Assembly: GCF_020520425.1 (NCBI RefSeq)
Contig: NC_079491.1
Location: 1,240,001-1,304,000, forward strand
Length of the DNA: 64,000 nucleotides
Direction: 5' to 3'
Source of the DNA: Spinacia oleracea
Taxonomy: Eukaryota > Streptophyta > Magnoliopsida > Caryophyllales > Amaranthaceae
Under the pieces are notes generated by a model that worked only from the letters and a program-made list of their open reading frames with translations, was not told where the DNA came from and ran no database searches. The translations under genes were made by a program, and so were the position numbers. Shown in pieces: positions 46,035-57,819 of the stretch; position 1 is the first letter of the stretch, and every line of letters begins with the position of its first letter.

Positions 46035-48060
46035 TACCGTAATACACTGGTATTACGCACTTCTGTTATCTATTTTTTTTGCTAATTATTATTTTATTGA
46101 TTGACTCTTTATTAATTAGGAATTCTTGATCATAATATTAATGTCTCCTTTCTAATGTTGAAGTATGATTATTTATTGACGGACTGTATAGTCAAACTCT
46201 AAAATTTATGCTTAGTTCGATGCACTTTGTTTGGTTCAACTAGATCTTACTGAAATTATCTTATATGAACTTATTTTTTTAATAGAACTTATATCATCTG
46301 AATTTATTTATGTTTTAAATTGTCTGTAAAAACTTAAACTTATATTGACTTATTTCAACAAAAAAAAAACTTACAGGAACTTATTTGAAATTATTTTTGC
46401 TGAAATAAGTTCAAACTATAGTTAAAACGACCGATCGTATTCTACGTATAATTTGATTGGAACTTAAGGAGCCGGTAAAATTGATTGCAACTTATCTGAA
46501 CTTATTAAACCTAAAACTTGCAAGATCGAGAACGTGTTTATATGTCGTATTTATTTTTGAGGGCGGTGGAATATAATTATACGGAGTATTTTTTTATAAT
46601 CAAATTGATTCATTGATATAAAGTCATACGACATATAGTAGTACATAAAGAATTGAATCTAACAAATACATAAATAATATAATCAAATAAAAACTTTATT
46701 TTCACCATAATTACGATCATATAGTATATCGAACATTTTGTATACCCTATTTTATTGTTTTGATTACATTCTTATTCGACGAGGGGGTCTATCAATCTGT
46801 TGTAGACGTACATTATACTACGTGGAATACCTAGTCAATAAATTCATTATTATTACGAGTAATAATCAAAACTTGCATGTATTTTATTCCACATTGATGT
46901 GTTTCTAATTATCCACTTGTGTCGAAAATAATTACAGTAAATAAATAAAAGTCTGACTCAATCAAGAACTAAGCACAGATCAAATATTATTTTTGGCCTT
47001 GAACGAACTAGGTCTTTTGTGGCCCATAATAAGTTAATGACTCAATAACTCAAACTGGGTCTTTTGAAACCGTACTTAAATGATTGGCTGATTCCACTTT
47101 GGAGTTTGGACTAACCAAAACTAACTAGGCTCCATTATATTTGACTTATTTTGACTGAACTTATATTATCTGAATTTATCTGAACTTAACTAAACATAAT
47201 TGAACTTATCTGAACTTATTTTATCTGAAAAAAACTTATTTTGTCTGAAAAAAACTTATGTGTGTGAAAATGTCTGAAATAAAGTTTTTTTTGCTGAACT
47301 TATATTATCTGAACTTATCGCAACTTATATGAACTTAAGTACTGAACTTATCTGAACTTATTTTGTCTGAAAAAAGTCAAAATAAGTCGAACAGAACAGA
47401 GCCTAAAGAAGCGTTGTCCCTCAAAAAAGAAAAAAAAAAAAAAGAAGCTATGCAAGCGTTGACTATTAAGCCAGGCCTTGACCTCGCCTCTTTTCGATGA
47501 ATTATACCAATTTGTAGACTATAGAGTATAGACCATGGTACACAGAAAGAACATATGTGCGTACTTGCGATATAATATTTTATTTTTTTTCATGAAAAAT
47601 AATATTTATTTCACTATTTATTAAAAATATAAATAAAAAATATATACATGTTCTTTTTCACGCAATCAGATATTCTTTTAAATATATACTAGTGTTGTTA
47701 AGGTACACCATACTCATTGTACACCATGATCCACCTTCTAAATTGCGGAATTATACTTACACAATTTTTTCAGGACGGAGGTAGTGTGGTTTGGCAAATG
47801 ATGACACAACATCATTAACTATAGCATCGATTAAAACTTTCTTAAAAACTTAATTCATTACGTAAACCTATCTTTAAGTGAAAAATATGTCATTATCCAT
47901 CCCAAAAAAAAAGATTAAAATTGGACTAAAATCCCCAGTTCAACAACCCCATGAACATGTCATACGAAAGCCTACATATTTGTTTAGTTGTTACCAAGTC
48001 CACCTTTTCTATCTATCATAAGATGGATTGGTTTAACTAACACTTTCCTACACTCTTAAA
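46035..48060. other. DUF4228-2 to DUF4228-3 spacer
   Basis: No gene is visible. The spacer holds AACTTATC-type Tourist repeats at about 46210-46470 and 47128-47403. The rest is AT-rich and without definable features. Confidence 0.6.
47128..47403. mobile_element. Tourist-like element
   Basis: It begins GGCTCCATTATATTTGACTT and ends AAGTCGAACAGAACAGAGCC, inverted repeats in the style of 1553. The flanks CTA and TAA do not match, so the target duplication is uncertain. The interior is a run of TATCTGAACTTA words. Confidence 0.65.
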
Positions 48061-48068
48061 TATAAATA
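48061..48068 (+). promoter_or_regulatory. TATA box of DUF4228-3
   Basis: TATAAATA lies about 95-102 bases upstream of the chosen ATG. Confidence 0.55.
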
Positions 48069-48162
48069 AATCTAACATTTGCAAAACTTATACTCAATCA
48101 AACAACATTCTATCCATCTAATTACTTTCCTGATTAATAACTCAATTACATTAATTACAAAA

Positions 48163-48795
48163 ATGGGCAATCAAGTCTCTAATTATGGCTCGCCGGCGAC
48201 CGGAAAAGTGATCCTTCTAGATGGTTCTATCCAAGAATTTGACAACCCTTTAACGGTGGCTGAACTAATGTTGGAGTACCCACAACAAATGGTGGTTGAT
48301 CTAAAATCATCAACAACACAGAAAAGAACAACTCCTTTACCAGCTGATAAAACCCTAGAGGTTAACAAAGTTTACCTAATGGTTCCATTAAGGAGAGGTA
48401 AATTAGCTCATTTATCCCCTCAAGAGGCTAATCAAATTCTTATTAGGGTTAATGCAATGTTAATTAGGTCTAAAACAATGAATTCTTCATTGAAGTTTTT
48501 ACCTCTTATTGCCAAGATTTGTCCTACGGCGAGTGCTGGTGGTGAGAATAATTATTGTAAGTCCGCTGCATATAAGAAAGATGTGTTAGGGTTCGAGGGC
48601 GGTGGTGAGCTTGATGATGATGATTTGGTTGAAAAACCGGATTATCTTAGTAGGCAAGTATCCGGGAAGAGTTGGAAGCCTAGTTTAGACACTATTGAAG
48701 AGAAGAAAAATGAGGTTAAGAAGGGGTCTAATTGGGTGATTGTTGCTAATAAGGTTGGTAAGAGGATTCATAATAAGGGCTTGGTTTGGGGTTAA
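48163..48795 (+). CDS. DUF4228 (PADRE-type) protein 3
   Basis: A single exon of 210 residues. The open frame extends upstream to 48079, but I start at 48163 because MGNQVSNYG there matches the family N-terminus (Gly-2 for myristoylation) and the TATA box lies too close to the upstream ATG. The body has GKVILLDGSIQEFDNPLTVA, ELMLEYP, then LEVNKVYLMVPLRRGK, the DUF4228 core. The C-terminal third is charged, with an acidic GGELDDDD patch and a basic tail. It is more diverged from copies 1 and 2 than those are from each other, so the trio formed in at least two steps. Function is unknown; family members are stress-responsive. Confidence 0.9.
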   Translation: MGNQVSNYGSPATGKVILLDGSIQEFDNPLTVAELMLEYPQQMVVDLKSSTTQKRTTPLPADKTLEVNKVYLMVPLRRGKLAHLSPQEANQILIRVNAMLIRSKTMNSSLKFLPLIAKICPTASAGGENNYCKSAAYKKDVLGFEGGGELDDDDLVEKPDYLSRQVSGKSWKPSLDTIEEKKNEVKKGSNWVIVANKVGKRIHNKGLVWG

Positions 48796-49014
48796 AAACA
48801 CAATATTATATCATGGAGTGCCATTTTATGTTCTACGTAGTATAATACGTAGTTTTCAAATATCAAAAAGTTTGAGTGTAAAAAGTTAATTAGGAATGTT
48901 ATTTATTTCCTCTAGCTTACTTGTGTAGTTATTTTGATAATTCCTGCATAAATATGCATGAGAATTAATATTTATTGGACTTTGTGTAATCTTTTTTTTT
49001 GGGGGGCAGTTTAG

Positions 49015-49215
49015 AGTTCAGTTCCCTTACAAATTCAATGGAGGTTCCACACTAAAATCAATTGGCAATTGTAGGAGTAACTCCATAAATTTATAAGTTG
49101 GTATTTTCTCTCATCTTTTTCCAATGTGGGACGACTGTGAAAAACATAGGCTTTCAACAGCACCCTCGCACAATTGTGCCAACCGTTGAGCTCGCTGGAG
49201 ACGGGGAAGGGCAAG
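49015..49215 (+). repeat. Possible LTR-derived fragment
   Basis: GGAGGTTCCACACTAAAATC, CAATTGGCAATTG and CCAATGTGGGAC are words I associate with plant LTRs. No TG...CA ends or 5-bp duplication are visible, and short open frames here on both strands are artefacts. Confidence 0.3.
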
Positions 49216-49503
49216 AACATCCCATTCCGGTGATTTTTCTTGTTTTGTGTTTGAGAAGGAAGAGAATAGATTTGGATTTAATGAATTGGCTAATTGCATT
49301 TCATTCACCAATTTTAATAAAGAAGAAAAAAGTTAACTAGAATAGGTAGGCCGTAGGCCAAATTTTCAATTATTCCGGATCTTAGAATTCAACTCGGACT
49401 CCTAAATTAAGTTAAAGCCTTGTTTCAAAAAACCAAAGGCCCATCAAAGTTTATGTGAATAAAGCCCACTAGGACTTGTGGGTGAACTCCAAGTTAATGC
49501 ATA

Positions 49504-49832
49504 TAAAGATGGTTATGGGCCGCACTGGGCTTCGGGTAGAGCCCACGGGCTGTGGGCTTAATCGGGCCAGGCCCACGTTGCATCAAGCTGGGATGGCCCG
49601 GGCCGAAAAGTTCAAAACAAGGCCCAGGCCTGGCACGAGCCCACTGGCTTTCGTACCGGGGCTGGAGGCCCGTCGTGGCGAAGGATAATTTTACTAAATT
49701 AAGCGTGCTTTGTCTTGTCGTGCCTTGTCGTACTTTTCCAAAAAAAATAAGGCTCAAGCCCGGCCCACAGCCCACAACTTAGGGCCCATGTTGGGTCGGG
49801 CTTCGAGCCGGCCAGACCCACAACCATCTTTA
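49504..49832. mobile_element. hAT-like element with TAAAGATGGTT ends, GGGCC-rich
   Basis: It begins TAAAGATGGTTATGGGC and ends CCCACAACCATCTTTA, flanked by a perfect 8-bp duplication AATGCATA at 49496-49503 and 49833-49840. Sub-terminal parts are full of GGGCC and CCCGGGCC. Three overlapping open frames here are by-products of GC-rich repeats. Confidence 0.88.
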
Positions 49833-50320
49833 AATGCATATACTACGTAGTTACGTTGTTTAAACAAAACTTACCGTACACATGCTTTCAGTGTTCATCA
49901 TTATATTAAACCTCATTGGTTTTGTAATATGTAAACCAGCTAGTTACACCAAACTTTGGCCCTAGCTAGTTAAAGTGTTCAAGTACTTGTACCATTGATT
50001 TCACAAATTACCATTTTGTCAATAAAGTTGGCCTAGCATTAGCAACAACTTTTGATTTATAACAACATTGTTCTATGTTTATTTAATTAGTAATGTGATC
50101 GATATGATTACTTCACTAACTTCTTTTATTAGATCGAGCACTTATTATTACTAACGAGATCGAGTACTTATTACTAAAGTGTTTACATTATTTACATATT
50201 TAAAGAAATATTGTTGCCTACTATTTATATTATTGGCGGTTAGACTTATGTCTTGTTCTGTTTGCCTTATTTCACATATTTTAGGAAAAATAAGTTTAAT
50301 TAAGTTACGATAAGTTTATA

Positions 50321-50577
50321 CTTCCTCCATTATTATTTACATGACACAATTGAGTTTTAGGCACTATTCACACAAGATCCTTTGACTTTCTTTTGTGATT
50401 TATACGTAAGAAAAAACATAATCATGTGGGGTCTTGTTAGATTCGTCTCAATAAATATTTTTTAAATATCAACCTTTATAATTTTTTCTTATCCATAATT
50501 GAAGATATTAATGTTTGAAATCGTGGATTGGCAAACGTGACTAAATAATTGTGTCATTTAAATAAGAACAGAGGAAG
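50321..50577. mobile_element. Stowaway-type MITE
   Basis: The ends CTTCCTCCATTATTATTTAC and AATAAGAACAGAGGAAG are TA-flanked, with inner arms GACACAATTGAG and ATTGTGTCATTT. Confidence 0.75.
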
Positions 50578-53500
50578 TATTACATACTGTCATACTCTGT
50601 ATATGATAAAGTTCAAAGCTAATAAAATAAAATATGTGAAATTTAGGTGAAGAAAACACTGCTTTACGATAACACGCTCATATAGGTGAAAATTGGAGTA
50701 AAAGTTACTCGATTGGGTAACCAAAAGACAAACATAGCTCAAAAGACATTACCTACTAGTAAATTGTAAGTCAGTAAAAAAATAAACTTGAGTGCTTTCC
50801 ATCAAATGATCAAGATTATAAGATCTTAAATGAGAAGAAAGATCATTGCAACCTACAACCATTATGTGTAGATGATTACACTAATTTTGCAATTGGATCT
50901 CTTCTAAGTTGTAACTTTTAAGCTAAGCAACTTATTTTAATCCAGTAACTTTATTTTCTCCTTAATTTGGTCGAGCACGAGGGTTTCGCCTTTCAAAAAT
51001 GATACAAATAATTAGGGGGACATGAACAGAACTGTTCGTGAACAGTTCGGAATCGGTTCGATAAAAGTTCGACTCGAGTTCGATTCGTTTGTAAATGAAC
51101 CGATCTCGAGCTTAAATTTATGGTTCGATAACTAAACAAACCAACTCAAACTCAATGGTATTCGACTCGAAAGCTCGCTACCTCGTTAATTTAAGAATAA
51201 TAATGCATATTTATGAGATTTTTATATATCGTTTAGTACCATTGTTTAAACTATCAATTAAATGACAAATAAGGGATAATATTTTACATAACTTGTCCAT
51301 GAAAAATACTATTATAATGTTAGATTAAGAAAATTACTAGTAATATTACATGTTGGAAGAATATAGTTTATCAATTTATTGAATCAAGGCTCGAACAAGC
51401 TCGAAATCGAATGATTCTTATCAAGCCTGGCTCGATAAGGAATTTTAAGTTCGAGGTAAGTTCGAGCTCGAGAAAAAATAACCAAACCAAGCCGAGCCTA
51501 TTATAGTTCTCACTACAAGAATTAGAAACAACCAGGGCGATTTTTTTATAAAAAGAAAGGCAACTTCTAAATCGTCCTAATAGAACAAATCAAATATGGC
51601 AAACAAACATTGCCTTGGTTGGTAAAAACAAAGAGGGCGAAAGTATTCTTTGCCTTCTTTGATTTACATTAAACAGGACGACTTCTCACATTTCGCCCTC
51701 TTTGATCAGTTTTTTTTTAAAAAAAGCATCCCCAACTCCTTTGAAACTGCAAACTCCGAATACCAAACTTCACCCAAATTTTCTTTCTAAGAATCCCAAA
51801 ATGAAAACTCCAATATTCAGTTAGCTTGTTCTCTCCCTAAATCTTCAATTTAGCTTTATCTTCTCAATTTCTCTTTCTCTCCCTTAAATATTCAGTTTAG
51901 CTTTCTCTCTCCCTCTCCATCTTCAATTTCTCTGGTCATAAACCCTAATTTTATGCGTTTTGGTTGAGTTCGCCTGAAATTTGATCGAGTTCGCTTGAAA
52001 TTTGGTTGAGCTTGCTTGAAATTTGGTCCAATCGCACATATTTGCTTCATATCCGAAGTTCGTCTGGTATCATATTTACTCAACTTCTTCGCGTTTTTTT
52101 GCTGGCATTTGAATTACTAGTTCATCATTACTCCGTATTTATCATCTCATGTTACTGTATTTTAGTGATAAGATTCGAATTATTTTCTTAATTAATGTTA
52201 TTTTTCATTTAAATTGTAATTGATTTGTTTACCATAAGAAGCAGATTTGTAATTCGTATTATTTTGAATTAGCGATGTTTGTGGTTTTGCCTGTTCTTTT
52301 GATGTTTGTGAATTATTGATTTCTTATGGAACCACAATTTGTTAATTAGACTCAATATATGTTCGTCTATATAATTTGTTGAGTTTACTGAAAACTCAAT
52401 ACTAAAATCCCTGTTAATTTGCTGTTTTTGGTTAATTTTAGGGTTTTGGTTTGCGGATCTATGGAATCTTACAATTTGAGGTCTCTGTTGGAGTTACTCG
52501 TTCCTTTCAGACCAACCTTCAATTTCAGGTACTAGGCCTCTATCGTACTTTTTGAATTTGATTTCTGCAGCATATTCATGCTAATTGATGTTGAACATTC
52601 AAATTTTGCAGAATGGACATAATTCAAAGTTTTTCGATTTTTTTATTTTCTATAATTTTATATCTATGCCGTTTGTGATTTAATCATTGCAATTTATTTG
52701 TGTTATTATATTAATTTGATTCATATGTTGTAATTTTGTTGTTGATTTGGATTTTCTTTATATTCTCTGATTACTTGATGTGAGATTAGAGTTATAGTGT
52801 AGTTCTTTCTCTGATTCCTAGTGTTTTTTTCTCTGTAATGTACAAATACAGTTGGACTTTTGAATGTTTATTCGTCCTTGTATGTTGCCTATTCCGTTTA
52901 AGTCTATGTATGTGGTTCTTATATTATTGTGGAGCTTATGCATGAGATGTGATAAATTGGTAACTGGCTAATAGGCAGAAAAGTTGTACTTCGTATTATG
53001 TATGAATATGATTATATAATAATGATATTGTTAGTTTGTCCTTGTGGTCTGTGGGCTGCATATTCATGGAGCTCATGAACATAAGACCTTTGTTTCCGGG
53101 CAAGGACCATGTTCACCAAATACGGCTGTTGACAGAGGTGAGATTCTTGTCCGCAGACAAACTAGTAATACATTGCTGAGTTTGAACAAGTTTAACGCCT
53201 GTCTCTTCGTGCTGTTGGGTATAGTAATTAATTTATCAGTTTTACATTTTACATTTATATTGAAATCATGGTTGCTGTTTAGTTTCTTTTAGATGGCTAA
53301 AAGTAGAAATGTAGAAAGTTCTGCAGGTATAAAAAAATATCTTTCACAATTTAGGTTAGTTTTTAGATGTTATATGGATATTTGCATTGCCAAGAATTTT
53401 TGTTCAATAGTGTCAAGTGAAGGTACCTTTCATTATGATGTAATCATGGTTATGGGTTTTTCGCCTTTTGGTCTCATAAACCTTCACAGTCATCAATTGG

Positions 53501-54146
53501 CTAATACCGAAAAGGTTTTGGTTGTGTGTGCTGTTCGCAAGCTCACTGATGATGATTAGAGGGCATATTATGATCAGTTGATATTTCAATGCCAAAATAT
53601 AATTCCCAATCCCTATTTTATTTTATTTCTATTGATTATTTGTTTCTTAGTCTTTTATTTACTATTTTATTTTTCAGTTAGTACTTAAGTTAGCTAGTTC
53701 ATAAAATCTCAAAACAGGGGTTTCTAACTTTCATTAGAAATAGTTTGATAAAGCCAATTTTAAGTGGGATTGACCCTACCTTTCCCTATTACACTATTAT
53801 GAGGTTAGAGTTAGGTTATTGTTGTTCGAACCAAAAGGCAAGTCACCACTAAGGTAGTAAGCTTGCTCTCTTACATGGTCTTTTTCTCTTTTCTGCTACA
53901 GAGAGTGTTTAATCACTCTAGATTCATTATATTGTTGATCTTTCTGAAGCAGGTCTTTTATACACCTTGTTCTCCTCTGACCTTGCCACTGCATATAGGT
54001 ATCCTTCTTTTTCATATCATTAAGCTACCTGTTTCCCTGGTTAATTTCTTGAGCTGTGGCAAGCAATCTGATGAGTTACATATTTCTGTTAAAAGTCTTT
54101 CACGATGATACATTTTTATGTGCATATGTTCTGGTATTTTATTGCT

Positions 54147-54180
54147 TAGTTTCAGTTTCAGTTTCAGTTTCAGCTTCAGC
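54147..54180 (+). repeat. Short hexanucleotide repeat inside the CACTA element
   Basis: About five copies of AGTTTC or AGCTTC are in tandem. It is microsatellite-like, with no coding evidence. Confidence 0.7.
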
Positions 54181-54643
54181 ATAGTTATATGTTGTTTGGG
54201 ACATTGTGTTTGTTCAAAGTGTTTCATGTTTATTTTTAAATGTGGCAGTTTTGCATAATAGCCTTATTTGGATATGATCTATTCGATGAAGTAAAATATA
54301 ATTTGGTTTTGCAAATATTTTTTTAGCTCAGGTCAGCACAAGGAATGGATTCTAGGCAATCTCTACATGGCACCAGGAATGAATCCAGACAACCTGTACG
54401 TGTCTTGCAATTTTATATGAGATATCTGTAAAAAAGGTACATGAATGCATCAACTTAAAAAAGGTACACGCCTCTTGAGCTTTGATTTCAGATGACAAAG
54501 TATATAGGATTAGATAGCAGTATCTAGTTGGTTAAGATAGTATTTACTAGTACTTTAAAGCTCTGTCATCGGAACAAGGACAACTAGCTCGCATGTTTAT
54601 CTCCTCATTTTGGAATCGGAGATCTAAATATATAAGTAGCACT

Positions 54644-54713
54644 AACCTATTAGCTCAACTGGAAGAGCATGCTGCAAATGCGCAAAGATGTGGGTTCGAA
54701 TCCCATGTAGGTT
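54644..54713 (+). ncRNA. tRNA-like sequence inside the CACTA element
   Basis: The outer bases AACCTAT and GTAGGTT pair as a 7-bp acceptor stem, GCTC and GAGC form a D stem, and GTGGG with CCCAT closes a perfect T arm around TTCGAAT. A and B boxes (TAGCTCAACTGG, GGTTCGAATCC) are good. The anticodon arm is one or two bases short and pairs poorly, so it is probably not a working tRNA but a tRNA-derived Pol III unit. Confidence 0.55.
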
Positions 54714-55489
54714 AATTTATTTGCTGTATTGGCTAGCCTATAAAAAAAAAGAAATAAAAAAGCAAAATAGAGGGCGCAAAAACAGGTGTCCCTAGATACA
54801 ATCAAAGAGGGCGAAATAGACTGCCCTTCTTGATTCCAATCAGTAAGGGAGAAAATAGAATGCCTTCCTTGAAATAATCAAAGAGGGCAAAAAAAGTCGT
54901 CCTCCCTGATTTCAATCAAGGAGGGCGGGAAAAAGTCGTCCTCTCTGATTTCTATCAAAGAGGGCGAAGCATATTGCCCTCTTTGATTTCAATCAAAGAG
55001 GGCGAAAAATATTACTTGCCCTGCTAAGCTAATACAACGAGCCTAACAGGGCGATGGGAGGGCGATATAAAAATCGCCCTGCTAGCCTAAGAGGGCGATA
55101 TTTACATCAAAGAGGGCGATATTTTTCGCCCTCTTTGATCTTATATGTTGTAGTGTCTGCTCGGTTAGGCTCGTGTCCTTCCCTACAAATAATTAAATGA
55201 GGAATATACAAAGTAGTTTTCTACCTTATATACAATAAGATCAGTAACTAATTCAAATATACAAAATTTATTTATAAACAAAAAATACAAAATTTATTTT
55301 ATAACAAAAATTATGATTTGCCCATTCTACAATAAATCGGAGCCACCAAATTGAGTTAATAGCGACACACATAGTAGCTGGCTTTCTTATCCGCTATAGC
55401 ATCATATTTTAAGTATATGGATATGATATATTATGCCAATCTTGTTTGATTTGTGTCCTTTGTGAGGGAATCAAATTAATATCAATTTC

Positions 55490-55715
55490 ATCTTACTCCA
55501 TTATGATCGAACATGAACACACTTACAGAACATAAACGAGTCGTTTACGGATATTAACGAATCGAGTATATATGAAGTTGTTCCAGTTTAATTTGACTCG
55601 TTCATTTAACGAGCTTAAACTTTCTGTTCAACCTTGTTTATTAACTTAACAAACGAATTTTGACCGAGCTCACTTACGAATAGTTCAAGCATATATCAGC
55701 TCATTTTCACCCCTA
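55490..55715 (-). mobile_element. hAT-like remnant, reverse orientation, family of 51013
   Basis: The right side ends TCATTTTCACCCCTA, the complement of a TAGGGGTGAAAATGA start, and the inside has ACGAGCTTAAACT and GAGTCGTTTA words of this family. The other end and the target duplication are unclear. Confidence 0.45.
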
Positions 55716-55746
55716 TATTCCAGTTGAAATTAACAAACGAGCTTAA

Positions 55747-55960
55747 GGCCCTGTTCTCTTCACCTTATTCCAACTTATTTGAAGACATAAGTTCAGTTAA
55801 GTTCAGATAAGATAAGTTCAGGGAAAATAAGGTTGGCCAAGTATAATTTATAACTAAAATAAGTTTTGATAAGTTCTAATAAATTCAAATAAGTTCAAAT
55901 AAGTTCAGATAAAATAAATTCAGAAAAAATAAATGAAAATCATGTGAATAGAACGCAACC
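55747..55960. mobile_element. Tourist-like MITE with TAA target duplication
   Basis: The ends GGCCCTGTTCTCTTCACC and GTGAATAGAACGCAACC are imperfect inverted repeats flanked by TAA (55744-55746 and 55961-55963). The interior repeats TAAGTTCAGATAAG. Confidence 0.8.
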
Positions 55961-56339
55961 TAAACCGAGCTCATTTATTCAACTTATTTATTAACCTAAC
56001 AATCTGAATTATTGTTGGATGTGGTCTTATCTTGAATAGAATATGAATATGAATAGGCCTAAATATCCAAAAACCCAATTTCAGATTTATGAGGGGGTCC
56101 TACAGAATATGTTGGCCCCAAACATCCAATTGCTAACTTGACAATGTTTTGAGCAGACCCTTCCCATGACTTTATTATGATCCTGTTTATTTTGTTTGTT
56201 TTACAATTTTGAAGGGTTCTACTTTATTACACTGTACTAGATCTGGTTATTGAATAGGATAACTCATTCGCTAGATAAAGACTTAGGGTTAATATAAAAA
56301 GGCTTTTACATTTATATACGTATTCAAACACTTGTAATA

Positions 56340-56956
56340 CTATCCCTTCTCTTAAAATTCTTTACATTTACTTCCTGCACGGCTGCATATACTCCAATAC
56401 AATTTTAACCAATAATATATCAAATTTTGTTTGTGGAAAGATTTATAAAAAGTTGGTATTATGAAAATACATATCGAGACCAGTATAACAAAATCTTATA
56501 TGATACTCCCTCCGTTTCTAAATAAGTGTCACATTTCCATTTTTGGCGTTCCCTTATAAGTGTCACATTTCTATTTTTGAACATGCACTTTTCCCACTTT
56601 TCCATACACTTTTCACACTTTTTTCATACACTTTTCCCACTTTTCTACAAATCATAATTACTTTTACTTACACATTCTACATTTTCCACTTTTCAATCCT
56701 CACATACACTTTTATTTGTACTTTATTCAATTAAACAATTATCTACTTTATCCTTTTCCCAAAAAAAACATTCCCAATCATTAACTATTACACACTTTAC
56801 AATTTTATTAATTACCGTGCCCGAGCCCAAATGTGACACTTATTTAGGAACGGAGGGAGTAATATTTTGATATATATAATAGAGATAATTTACGGTCAAA
56901 GTTTTTATACCTTTAGACATATATTTTAAAGTGTAAAAAACTTTCATAACGGAGGT
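56340..56956. mobile_element. Outer Stowaway-type MITE, split by another
   Basis: The left half (56340-56503) and right half (about 56862-56956) together follow the 60416 element (CATATCGAGACCAGTATAAC and TTTACGGTCAAAGTTTTTAT). It is flanked by TA and interrupted at a TA by the element at 56506. Confidence 0.75.
56506..56859. mobile_element. Inner Stowaway-type MITE
   Basis: The ends CTCCCTCCGTTTCTAAATAA and TTATTTAGGAACGGAGGGAG are inverted repeats with AGTGTCACATTT extending inward, flanked by TA. The frame at 56543-56734 is a low-complexity artefact. Confidence 0.88.
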
Positions 56957-57279
56957 TATATACTTATATAATATAGTAAAATTGATTGTATCATTTACTA
57001 ATTATGAGGCATAAGAGTAAGTAAATTTAAGAAAATCCCTCAAAAAGAAGTGACAATAAATATTAAGATGAAAGTAAGGAATTTAATTGGCTAATGAACC
57101 TAACCAGGTTTAATTGGCCAACTGAAATCATTGAAAATCCAGGTTTAGTACAAAGTCATACTTCTATAATTGCTCACAACAACTGCTAGTTACAGCCACT
57201 TTTTCTCACCACCCACCAACTATTCACTTGCACTCTTCATTTGCTCCCCCACCTCTTGTATTGGCAGTTTACCACTATC

Positions 57280-57819
57280 TTTTTTTTTTTTTTTTTGTTG
57301 AAAACAGCATGATTAGAGGAGTTTACGTTTCGGCGTTACGCCTATTACAATCCGAAAGGACTAAATTTAAACAATAACTAGGAGGAATAGCCAAATATCT
57401 AGTTACATTAACATCAAAAGAAGCATTTCTCCCCTTCCTTGCTAGAGCATCTGCCAACTTGTTCCTGTCTCGATCAATGTGGAGCAATCTAGCCTCGTGG
57501 AAAGATTGGTATAACTCCCTACATTCATTTAAAATGCCAAAGTACATGTCAGTTTCAAAATCAGTTTTGTTGAACAGATCAACTGCCTTTTGGCAGTCTG
57601 TGAAGATAATGATCTTGTTGTAGTTTTCCCTTAGAGCGCACACCATTCCCTCTTTAATCCCAATGAGCTCCGCTTGTAGAGGGTTGAGTGTATAGGTTTG
57701 TTTTTGAAATCCCTGCAACCAGTTACCTGCAAAGTCCTGTAATACTCCTGCCACACTTGATATACATGTAGGAGTTATGAAGGAAGCATCTACATACACA
57801 TGGACAAACCCCAGACAGT
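57280..57819 (-). mobile_element. 5'-truncated LINE with intact RNase H domain
   Basis: A T run at 57280-57296 is the poly(A) tail on the minus strand, and a 13-bp duplication GTTTACCACTATC lies at 57267-57279 and 57820-57832. The minus strand is open from the 5' truncation point down to a stop at 57323, giving about 160 residues of an RNase H (RVT_3-type) domain. Seen are YVDASFI, GVLQDFAGNW, LQAELIGIKEGM, IIIFTDCQKAVDLF and RNKLADALAR, so the catalytic Asp-Glu-Asp-Asp set is present. In the family this domain closes ORF2 of plant L1-type LINEs. It has no start codon or promoter, so it is not a host gene. A stand-alone RNase H-like gene is unlikely given the tail and duplication. Confidence 0.9.

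Larger units (their letters stand above)
51511..55155. mobile_element. CACTA transposon, 3.6 kb, apparently non-autonomous
   Basis: It begins CACTACAAGAATTAG and ends ACATATAA reversed (TTATATGTTGTAGTG), with the 3-bp duplication TCT at 51508-51510 and 55156-55158. Both sub-terminal regions (51530-51715 and 54765-55140) hold many direct and inverted copies of ATCAAAGAGGGCGA, the expected transposase-binding arrays. Between them, 51880-52510 looks like a CT-rich leader with AAACCCTAATTTT, a possible start at 52461 (MESYNLRSLLELLVPF) with a splice-like donor at 52529, and open frames at 53044-53292 and 53293-53559 of unknown kind. A short segment near 54335-54400 repeats ATGGATTC/ATGAATCC with AGGCAA/AGACAA. 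I see no transposase domain. Confidence 0.85.
51013..55185. mobile_element. hAT-like element split by a CACTA transposon
   Basis: It begins TAGGGGGACATGAAC and ends GCTCGTGTCCTTCCCTA, with the 8-bp duplication CAAATAAT at 51005-51012 and 55186-55193. Only 51013-51510 and 55159-55185 (about 525 bp) belong to it; the rest is the CACTA insert. Sub-terminal words GTTCGAGCTCG repeat in both orientations. Related pieces are at 5359 and 55490. Confidence 0.88.

Noticed and set aside
49476-49782. Three overlapping frames on both strands
   Set aside because: They fall within the GC-rich hAT-like element at 49504; simultaneous openness on both strands reflects composition.
53044-53559. Two adjacent frames in the CACTA element as a new host gene
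   Set aside because: They sit inside a bounded transposon without recognisable homology; mentioned only as possible cargo.
54644-54713. A working tRNA gene
   Set aside because: The anticodon stem is mispaired and the arm is short, so I list it only as tRNA-like.
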